This document shows, piece after piece, positions 56,834-64,000 of a stretch of DNA of 64,000 nt; the stretch's first letter is position 1, and the number at the start of each line of letters is the position of its first letter. Position numbers and translations under genes: made by a program. The stretch spans positions 62,000,001-62,064,000 of the forward strand of contig OX419757.1 in NCBI GenBank assembly GCA_948567375.1, in the 5' to 3' direction. The DNA is from Lunularia cruciata. Its lineage: Eukaryota; Streptophyta; Marchantiopsida; Lunulariales; Lunulariaceae. The notes beneath the pieces were generated by a model. The model did no database searches. It saw only the letters and a list, made by a program, of their open reading frames with translations, and was not told where the DNA came from.

Positions 56834-57322
56834 CTATCGCTCCATCAAGGAAGATTGTAGACATCTAGTCCAATCTGACGATAGTGAAGCAAATGGTGGA
56901 AAACCCTCTCGTGCTCGTGGAGATAGACTATCTCTCGTCTGCCGCAATAACACCTGGAGAGAAAAGGATCCTCCCCCCACCTCTGTCACATAAGTCTCCA
57001 AAACCCGCCTATCAGCAACCACAAAACGAGAGGAAAGTAGGAGTGCCGAGAGAACCCAACTACCCAAAAATGCGCTAGGTGCCATCTCCTCCATAGAAAG
57101 CAAGCCAACGCCACCACATGAGATTGGTAGAGCCGTCTGTCTACGTGCCAACTCCCCTATCACACACTGAAAAGTCCCTGGTCCAATAATATCACCAAAG
57201 ACTCCCATAATCCTCCTATCAAATGCTCTCAAACATGATAGGAAGGACGGTGAGGGGAGAACTGTATGGATGAGGTAGGATGGTCGACAAGCAATACTGG
57301 AAGAGAGTATACCAAATGCCAC
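56834..57322 (-). pseudogene. LINE copy 1: region between RT and CCHC motif
   Basis: 162-codon frame with RRQTALPISCGGVGLLSMEE, the 'PxxxGGxGL' block that follows RT in LINEs, then a poorly conserved linker. Flanked by frameshifts on both sides. Confidence 0.65.
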
Positions 57323-57509
57323 CTACGGATCTCCTAGTAATGGAAGGTCATCCACATGGAGAACATCCTCTACAAGGGCAGCATCCAAGAAGCGTGTGAC
57401 AAAATCCTCCAATCCTACTGGCACTCCAAGAACACAAAGTCCATATGTGGATGTGATACACCCCTCTGGAAGCTCAAGGTGTGGAGGGATACCTAAAGGG
57501 GACCATGCC

Positions 57510-57890
57510 CTACTAGATGTAGCTCGTTAGTCAAGTAGTCAAAGGCCTGCCTATTTTGATCTACAAGGCTTACGATGTGTGTATCATCTACCAAGGAGGG
57601 AAATACACAACCTGGCATGGCCACAGTAGTAAATAGGAGAGCTCTAAAGTGAGCCATGGCAAATACGGGCCCCCCAAAGGATCTCCCTGACGTGTACCAA
57701 CAACTGACTCCAAGACGGTGACTCCTTCCTATGAACCACCATGTTGATAGTAAAGGGAAGCAGGAGAGCCATAAAAAGACCCCACAAAAGGAATGAAACT
57801 TGCCAAGGATCCCCCAACCTCCCTAAGCTCTCTAAAGAGGGATGCACGTGAGACGCTATTAAAAACATTCTCAACATCCACTTGTAGGAT
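57510..57890 (-). pseudogene. LINE copy 1: reverse transcriptase core
   Basis: Read with one stop and one frameshift: VDVENVFNSVSR (first catalytic aspartate), PFVGSFYGSPASLYYQHGGS, GTRQGDPLG, GPVFAMAHFRAL, FPSLVDDTHIV (DD pair). The residue before DD is valine, as in related plant copies, not the usual tyrosine/phenylalanine-alanine. Confidence 0.75.
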
Positions 57891-58025
57891 GACCCACTCC
57901 GGATGGATATCTAGGAGTGCTCTAATGCCTAGAGATATAGCCTCACATCCTCTAGGTGTAGAGAATGTGAGGATTCTTTGGCTCCACTGTGTATCAGTCT
58001 TGGGCCTTAGCCAAGTCCTCCTTCA

Positions 58026-58090
58026 TGTATTGGTGTAAATTTTCTTGTGCATGCTCTGCACCCTTATAGTGTAATCCACAATCTCAAGAC
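58026..58090 (-). pseudogene. Short fragment of the coiled-coil/gag-like family
   Basis: The minus strand reads DYTIRVQSMHKKIYTN, matching DYTTLVQSMHKEINTK at about 30,055-30,100. It is only about 65 bp long. Confidence 0.5.
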
Positions 58091-58530
58091 ATTGGCAAAT
58101 TGGGAGAATTGGCAAGAGTACCCGGTACAGGTGAATTAGACAACTGCTAACTCCCAATGCAACATCTGACACACAATGTGCTGTGACCTGCATGGATCAA
58201 ATGGAATCTTTTCTCATAGTGGCTTCTCATGTAAGTGAAGTCCAAACCTGTTGAAATTCAAACCGAGTGTTGAAAGCAAAAAGGTTACCGGTGACAAAAG
58301 TCTAAAGGATGCACTAGTCTGATCAATCAGTTGTTCAAATTGCATCAAATTGTGACTACCTGGACTCTATCAAGCGGCAGTCCTCTGTTTCACAAGCCAC
58401 TTTGTACACGGTGACTAAGTAGATGTGTAGATCAATGCAGAGTTGGTGAAGATATCTCAGGCTTCAAATGCTTGCTTCTGTGTACTTGCACATCCTGGCC
58501 AACGCTAGGCACAGACTTCAATACAGTATT
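58090..58530. repeat. Module E: fragment of the MEK 5' flank
   Basis: Closely similar to 13,455-13,850 in the same orientation (GGCAAGAGTACCC, CTAACTCCCAATGCAAC, GTGGCTTCTCATGTAAGTGA, TCTGATCAATCAGTTGTTC). No MEK coding sequence is attached. It ends near 58,530, just before the foldback element. Confidence 0.8.
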
Positions 58531-58552
58531 GTGGCTGTGTACTCAGCACATT

Positions 58553-58753
58553 CCTCTTATGTGGACTAAACATTCCACTTTATGAAGATGAGAGATGAAT
58601 TGAAGAAGAGCTGATTGTACTCAATGTTCACATAAATCAGAATGTTTACTCCACTCTATGAAGATGAGTCACATATAAGTCCAATGAAGATTCAGCTCTT
58701 CTCCAATTTAGCTCTCATCTTCATAAAGTGTAATGTTTAGTCCACATAAGAGG
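58553..58753. mobile_element. Foldback/MITE-like element, 201 bp with ~60-bp arms
   Basis: CCTCTTATGTGGACTAAACA at the left is the exact inverse of the right end (TGTTTAGTCCACATAAGAGG). The arms continue with few mismatches for about 60 bp. A further internal inverted pair (GAAGATGAG...) is present. No target duplication is obvious. Confidence 0.75.
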
Positions 58754-58761
58754 TAGATTGG

Positions 58762-60960
58762 GGCTAGGCCCCAATAGTACCGATATGAGAAATCTGCCCT
58801 ACCGCACCTAAGATACCCAAGCTATGAAGTCATAAGGTCTACAATCTATTAGACCATCCAAAGAACATTACCTAGAGTGATTGTTCTCCTATGGATTGCA
58901 CCAGCTAATACTCTTTGTAGAGCAATGGACATACCTATCTAAAGTACATTATGAAGTATAAGAGTGAGAGTGGTATTCCCTAGCGTCTAATATGATAAGC
59001 TCTTGTGTACTCAATGACAAATGTGTCAAATGCCATATCCATAGCTCCATATAACTCCAAAGCTAGAGAACAAAGAGGTGACCTCGTTGCATACCTCTAT
59101 ACTTGGATACCTTGCGTGTTACAACACCACTCGCCGCCCATCTAGGAGGATGAGTAATCACTCCCTCCAAGCATGGTATCCACTCTCTTGTGCCATAGCA
59201 AACACTATATCCTTGATGGTATCATAGGTAGCTATCATCTGTCCTCCATAAAGACACCGTGTCATATGGACCATTGTGGCATCTAGTGTAGAACCACACT
59301 CACAAGTAAGTAACAAAGATGCAAACGGGTGGACCAAATCTAGGTGGACTTCATTTTTGTAGAGAAAGTGGAGAGTGGCGGGTGGTGGGTGCAAGTTGGA
59401 ATGTCATATTGCATGATTGAGCGAGGATCCAAGATCTTGCACCCTTGCTGGAGCAAGAGTGAAGATGTGCTCTAATGGCCTAAGGAATGGATGAATCAAC
59501 TAAGAGAGAATGTAGCATATGCTGACACTATCGCTCCATCAAGGAAGACTGCAAACCTCCAGTCCAGTCTAATGGTAGTTAAGCAAAGGATGGAATGTCC
59601 TCATGTGCCTATGGAGATAGACCATCTCTATGGAGACAGACCATGCCGCAATAACACCAAGAGAGAAAAGAATCCCTTCTCCACCTCGATCACATAAGTC
59701 TCCAAAATTGGCCTTCAACAATCACAAAATGGGAGGAAAGTAGGGGTGCCAAGAGAGCACAAATACCCAAAAAAGTATTATAGATGCCATCCCCTCCATG
59801 GATAATAAACCTACTCTTCTACACAAGATTGGTGGAGATGCCTATTTACATGCCAAATCTCCCATCACACACTCAAATGTCCCTTGTTTGATAATATCAC
59901 CAAAGACTCCCCGATCCTCCTATCAAAAGCTCCCATACGCGATAGGAAAGTCAAGGAAGGGGGAACTACGTAGAGAAGGTAAGTCTGTCAATGGGCAATA
60001 CTAGAGGAGAGTAAACCAAAAGCCACCTGTGGATCTCCTAGAAGAGGAAGGTCATCCACAATGAGAATATCCTCTACAGGGCACGTGACAAAATCTAAGA
60101 TGAATATCTAAGAAGCATGTGATAAAATCCTCAAATTCCATGGGCACTCCATGAATACATAGTCCATATGTAGATGTGACACACCCTCTGGAAGCTCAAG
60201 GTGGGAAGGGATACCTCAAGGGGACCATGCTCTACACTTTGACAACTTGACTCTCAAGCACACAAGATGTAGCTTGGTAGTCAAGTGATCAAAGGCTTGC
60301 CTAATCTGATCTATGGGACCCGCAATGTGTGCATCATTTGTTAAGGAGGGAAATACACAACTTGGCACCACCAAAGTAAGGGATAAGTGAGCTCTAAAGT
60401 GAGCCATTGAAAACAAAGGTCCACTTAAAGGATCTCCTTGTACCAACCACCAACTCCAAGATGGTGATTCCCACTTATGACCACCCATGCTGGTAGTAAA
60501 GGGAAGTAGGAGAGCCATAGAACAACCGCACAAAGGGAATAAGACTTGCCAAGGATCCATTGGTCTCCCTAAGCTCACTAAAGATGGATACATGAGAGAC
60601 GCTATTAAAAGTGTTCTCAACATCCACTTGTAAGACAACCCCTCCAGATGGATCTCTTGATGAAGATACTCCAAACTGATGTGGTTTGAGGTGCTCTTGA
60701 AAGTAAGATCAATGCTAAAGGACAATGGTATGACTAACCAAGCTCAAAAAGATCTATCCAATTGCAATTGGTCTAATGCCGTTGTGCCCTTCTCCATTGC
60801 AAGAAGTCAACTAGCCCTAACACTTGACTAATTGACAAAGGAATATCTCCCCTTGCTATTATTGTAATCACCTGAAATAGCTCAATAAATCCACTAAAAG
60901 GATCATATACCTGAAAGTAATCTCTAAGATGCTCATATACCATCCTTTACAAGCCTCTTG
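58762..60960 (-). mobile_element. LINE copy 2, same family and orientation as copy 1
   Basis: The 3' end is GGGGCTAGGCCCCAATAG at 58,762. The CCHC motif CECGSTLDATMVHMTRC lies at about 59,250-59,300. RT is at 60,220-60,725 (RDPLSGPLFSMAHFRA-type block, FPSLTNDAHI replacing the DD pair by ND). The endonuclease region has lost about 130 bp relative to copy 1 at 59,165, removing VADVVVTDP. The 5' end extends further than copy 1 (to about 60,960) and matches 130-540 inverted. Dead. Confidence 0.75.
60216..60725 (-). pseudogene. LINE copy 2: reverse transcriptase fragment
   Basis: 169-codon frame whose second half is colinear with RT: QGDPLSGPLFSMAHFRAHLS, PSCVFPSLTNDAHIAGPIDQ, LHLVCLRVKLSKCRAWSP. 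The catalytic aspartate pair is changed to Asn-Asp, so it is inactive even if translated. The first half is a shifted frame of the upstream RT. Confidence 0.7.
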
Positions 60961-61077
60961 AAGAGACATGAGGGGAAATGCACAATTGTAACAATATGGA
61001 GTTTAGTGACGAAGTTAGTAGGGCTGAAGAAGTAGCAAATAAAACAAATTAGCCTAGAATATTTTGAAAGTATCTAG

Positions 61078-61265
61078 GAAGCTTCTTGGGAAGCTTCTTT
61101 GCTAGCTTAGCTTGTAGTTCAAATAAGTATCTTCTAGAAGTTTCCAACTAGCTTAGTTTGCATGCCAAATAGATAACTTCTAGAATGAAGCTTCTTGAGA
61201 AGTTTCTTGGTTAACTTGGCTTGCACTCTAAGAAAGTAGCTCGAGGAAACTTCTTGAGAAGCTTC
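61078..61265 (+). promoter_or_regulatory. Cluster of heat-shock-element-like motifs in the LTR
   Basis: GAAnnTTC begins at 61,078, 61,090, 61,137, 61,187, 61,199, 61,246 and 61,258. TTCnnGAA begins at 61,132 and 61,178. The run TTCTAGAAGTTTC (61,132-61,144) is a perfect three-unit element. Heat-shock factors bind alternating nGAAn/nTTCn units. A TATA-like box follows about 20 bases after the last unit. Confidence 0.65.
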
Positions 61266-61287
61266 TCAAGGGCCTTGTCTGCTATCT

Positions 61288-61295
61288 TTAAATAC
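61288..61295 (+). promoter_or_regulatory. TATA-like box of the LTR promoter
   Basis: TTTAAATA lies downstream of the GAAnnTTC cluster and about 100 bases before the LTR end, a suitable place for the LTR promoter. Confidence 0.5.
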
Positions 61296-61398
61296 CAAAG
61301 CCTAAGCTCATGCTAGGCATTCGGAGTTTTCCCTCATTCAAGTGCCCCTATGTGAGCTTCCATTCTCCTATTTCTCTCCTCGGTCTTGGTCTTTTACA

Positions 61399-61411
61399 TT
61401 GGTATCAGAGC
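61399..61411 (+). other. Primer binding site (initiator tRNA-Met type)
   Basis: TTGGTATCAGAGC lies immediately after the LTR. Confidence 0.88.
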
Positions 61412-61691
61412 AGGAATGGGATGGATGGAATTTAGGAACCATTGAATCCACTTCCACCAAACCATTGGATTTTCATGTCCCGATATGACCCAAGCATCAT
61501 TTCACACATTTCATCACCTTATGCTTTGGGCAAGATTTTTTGCATATGAACACCTTGTCTGCGGAACCCTTGATACTTCCGGTTGTAACTTATAGAAAAT
61601 GGTGGACATGCTGCATCTATATGTTAATGTTTTATCTATATGTTAATCAATTAGATAAATTGGGAGTAGTGGGATAGAGTAGTAGCTATGG

Positions 61692-62595
61692 CGGCAATAC
61701 CGGATGTTATCCTTGTCATGCAGTAAAAAATTGAGCACCTTACTTGATTGTTGGATGAATGAGACCAACCACGATCAGAACAATATAGAGAGTGCCAGTT
61801 CAAGATGGAGAAGATTGCATTTGATTTCCAAAACCTAAGGTATTTGAAGGCAAGAATCTTTTGGGCATAGTGGAGAATTTTGTGTTTAACTGCAAATATT
61901 ACTTTGAAGCCACCAATCTTCAAGATGAACAGAAACAATATCTCTTGGCTTCTAGCCAATTGGATGGTGTGGCAAAACTTTGGTGTGTAGCAAGCTAAAT
62001 GACAGATTGTTTGCACCAATTTTGACATGGGCAGAATTCAAGGATGCAATACTTGGTCAATTTCAAACTATAAATGCTACTCAAGCCGTACGAGATAAAT
62101 TGGCGGGTTGAAGTAGATTGGCTTAGTAAGGAGTTATATCGTACAATTTCAGAACATCATCATGCAAATTCTAGATATACAAGAAGTTGAAGTTTGAGAT
62201 TGATTTGTGCGGGGATTGAAGTCACAAACCAAATTGGAGATGACCATGCAGGAACCACAAAACATAGAAGAAGCCATGCAATTGGCTGAGCACTTTGATT
62301 CCTTGGTTGTGAAAACTTGGTCTTGACCTCAACTTACATAAAGCTTACCAATACACTACGCGCTAGTGGAAGAATTGGCACCAATGGAGATTGATGCTAT
62401 CCAACGGAGACCACTTGGTACAACGGATAGAGAAAGATTGTGACAAAATGGAGATTGTTTTAATTGTCACCAAGTTGGACATCGCATTGCTGAATGTCCA
62501 CTTAGGAATGGGTGACCTCAACAAGTCGCCCAGATGGAATTTGTGGAACAAAATGATCAAGGAAACAAGGAATCCCATTAGGAGATTTTGAGCCG
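61692..62595 (+). pseudogene. Ty3/gypsy gag with zinc knuckle (stops present)
   Basis: Frames read MAAIPDVILVMQ (61,692), then FEGKNLLGIVENFVFNCKYY, LASSQLDGVAKLWC, TWAEFKDAILGQF, the usual gypsy gag capsid blocks, and IEEAMQLAEHFDSLV before the knuckle. The knuckle CFNCHQVGHRIAEC at 62,456-62,497 is complete. Several stops interrupt. Confidence 0.85.
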
Positions 62596-62607
62596 CCTAC
62601 TAGGAGT

Positions 62608-62970
62608 TTGATTAGTTACAATGGGATTGAAGGCTCAACCTATGCAAGTTTGCTTCACTTGCAAGGTATGATATCTAATCGAGGTTGTAGGATTTTGGTT
62701 GATTCTGGAAGTTCAAAGAATTGCATGTCTATGCAAGTAAAAAAAGAATTGGATATTCCTATCAAGCCAGTTATTGGAAGTAGATTGATGATGGCAGATG
62801 GTAGAAAGTGTTCTGCATTCCGTATCTCACATCTTGTTACTTTTAAGATTGGGAAAGAGTATTTGGAGTGTATAAGGTTTGTAGTGGCACCTCTACACTA
62901 TGATTTCATTCCATGACTACCTTGGCTTGAACATCATAAGGCTCAATTTGATTGGACTCGATGACAAATT
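62608..62970 (+). pseudogene. Ty3/gypsy aspartic protease
   Basis: Open frame 62,608-62,916. ILVDSGSSKNCMS carries the DSG active site. It continues LMMADGRKCSAF and ends YDFIP-stop-LPWLEHHKAQFDW, where intact elements read GMPWL. The stop at 62,914 breaks the polyprotein. Confidence 0.85.
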
Positions 62971-63048
62971 CAAGTACAACACCAAGGTAAGAATTTTTGA
63001 TTAGGTTGTCTGGCACCTCCGAGTAAGACACCTAAGAATAGTTACTCC

Positions 63049-63228
63049 CAAGATGGGAATTTTGTTGAGAAGGTAGCCATAGAACATGCCTTGAAGAGAG
63101 AGGAGCTCCAAGATGGGAAGTTTCCAAGGAAGGCAACCATGGAGCAAGCTTTGAAGAGAGATGAGTCCCTAGATGGGAAGTCTCTTAGTGAAGCAACCAT
63201 AGAGCAAGCTTTGGAGGAAGACAAGTCT
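63049..63228 (+). repeat. Three tandem 60-bp units in the protease-RT linker
   Basis: Units start at 63,049, 63,109 and 63,169 (CAAGATGGGAA/CTAGATGGGAAG) and encode 20-residue repeats such as QDGKFPRKATMEQALKRDE. The frame is kept across the units. Confidence 0.9.
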
Positions 63229-63299
63229 ATTTTTGTGGTGTGGATCAAGCCAATTGCACAAGGACAATGTAAGGACAGGTGAGAGCATCATCAAGCAAT

Positions 63300-64000
63300 G
63301 GTTGATCAGATAGTTTACGAGTTTGTGGACGTGTTTCCGGATGAGCTGCTGAATCGATTACCCTCCAATTGTGGTATGCCCTTCAAGATTGAGTTATTGC
63401 TAATGAGTACTCCAGTGAGTAGATCAATCTATTGGCTCTCACCAAAGGAGTTGGAGGAGTTGTGAATAACACTTATGGAGTTGTTGGAGAAGGACTTCAT
63501 ACAACATAGTACCTCTCCTTGGGAGCACTGGTACTATTCATTTCAAAGAAGGATGGAGGACTTTGTTTTTGTATTGATTATTGTGGGCTCAATAAGCAAA
63601 CAATGAAGAATGCATATCCCTTGCCTCGGATTGATGACTTGCTTGATCAATTGAGTGAAGCACAATACTTTTCCAAGCTGGATCTTTGTAGCGGCTATTG
63701 GCAAATTCTCATTGATAGGGAGGATGTGCAAAAGATGGCCTTTGGCAACAAGGTATGAGCATTTTGAGTGGAGAGTTCTACCTTTCGGGCTCATTAATGC
63801 TCCGGTAGTCTTCATGGATCAAATACATTAGGTGTTGGATGGACTATTGAATCGGTACGTGATGGTTTTCTTGGATGATATCATAATCTATAGCAAGACA
63901 GAGGCAGAATACGTGAATCACATGCGAGAATTCCTAAGACGACTACAACAATGGAAATTTTACTGCAAGAAGTCAAAGTGTACCTTTTGGCAAAAGGAAG
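63300..64000 (+). pseudogene. Ty3/gypsy reverse transcriptase (cut by window end)
   Basis: VDVFPDELL-type entry near 63,325, then [49 protein letters not shown] (first aspartate), a frameshift near 63,755, then PFGLINAPVVFMDQI and MVFLDDIIIYSKTEAEYVNH (the DD pair in FLDDI). It continues to the window end. With stops in gag, protease and RT, this copy is not autonomous as read. Confidence 0.88.

Larger units (their letters stand above)
55953..57985 (-). mobile_element. LINE copy 1 (5'-truncated) with restriction-like endonuclease
   Basis: Minus strand, in order: RT (57,890-57,510) with VDVENVFNSVSRASLF, GTRQGDPLGGPVFAMAHFRA and the active site FPSLVDDTHIV. The post-RT region (57,322-56,834) includes ALPISCGGVGLLSMEE. 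A cysteine/histidine motif CECGSTLDAVAVHMTRC lies near 56,600. A C-terminal restriction-like endonuclease region (56,461-56,036) includes VADVVVTDPTRD and KVSKYR...FVPLALELYG. RT-CCHC-RLE order is that of the R2/NeSL/CRE-type LINE lineages rather than L1. The 3' end is GGGGCTAAGCCCCAATAG. Several frameshifts. Confidence 0.8.
60988..61398 (+). repeat. 5' LTR of a Ty3/gypsy element (411 bp) with heat-shock-element cluster
   Basis: Starts TGTAACAATATGG and ends CTTTTACA (TGTAA...TTACA inverted ends), directly before the primer site. Between 61,078 and 61,265 there are seven GAAnnTTC units and two TTCnnGAA units, followed by TTTAAATA at 61,288. Confidence 0.85.

Noticed and set aside
1-64000. CRISPR array, tRNA or rRNA genes, bacterial operons
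   Set aside because: No regularly spaced direct repeats, no cloverleaf-like sequence noticed, and the content is eukaryotic transposon DNA.

Overview
This window looks like repeat-rich nuclear DNA of a land plant. The evidence is Ty1/copia and Ty3/gypsy elements with methionine-initiator-type primer binding sites, LINE copies, MITE-like elements, and an intronless remnant of a plant-type BTF3/NAC-beta gene. I cannot name the species. Nothing looks bacterial: there are no operons, no dense ORFs and no rRNA or tRNA genes that I can see. Most long ORFs belong to mobile elements and most are broken.

Layout: 0.13-0.69 kb is a LINE RT fragment, cut by a Ty3/gypsy LTR and its decayed integrase/RNase H region (0.69-3.26 kb, minus). 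From 3.65 to 14.2 kb there is a large imperfect inverted duplication (arms A and B around a spacer of about 0.8 kb). Each arm carries two convergent gene copies of unrecognised, possibly C2-like families, called here 'MEK' and 'MAQ' after their first residues. A copia element with both LTRs follows (14.41-18.73 kb), then a fragment of a TIR element (18.74-19.48 kb). From 19.6 to 34.2 kb there is a mosaic of gypsy fragments, a 3.8-kb element with 13-bp inverted ends and a 1.07-kb short relative, a coiled-coil/gag-like ORF, a copia remnant and a solo LTR. From 34.2 to 45.8 kb coding signal is sparse: a zinc-knuckle trace, a few exon-like stretches, and the NAC-beta pseudogene at 41.6-42.0 kb.

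Module C (45.8-49.9 kb) is a further copy of the MEK/MAQ pair. A TIR element with very long arms (50.84-53.29 kb) abuts module D (53.3-55.5 kb), where MAQ is truncated and MEK is intact. Two copies of a LINE with a restriction-like endonuclease (56.0-58.0 and 58.76-60.96 kb, minus) flank a module fragment E and a small foldback element. The right end is the 5' part of a Ty3/gypsy element (60.99 kb to the window end). Its LTR holds a dense cluster of heat-shock-element motifs just upstream of a TATA-like box.

The main non-transposon content is the MEK/MAQ family. It is present in at least four copies plus one fragment. MEK reads open in copies B and D and is broken in A and C. MAQ is broken or truncated in every copy. 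Shared upstream sequence and a shared AG just before the MEK start suggest that an ancestral multi-exon gene pair was amplified together with its flanks, with transposons inserting before and after the duplications. All family calls were made by eye from motifs, and the boundaries of decayed elements are approximate.
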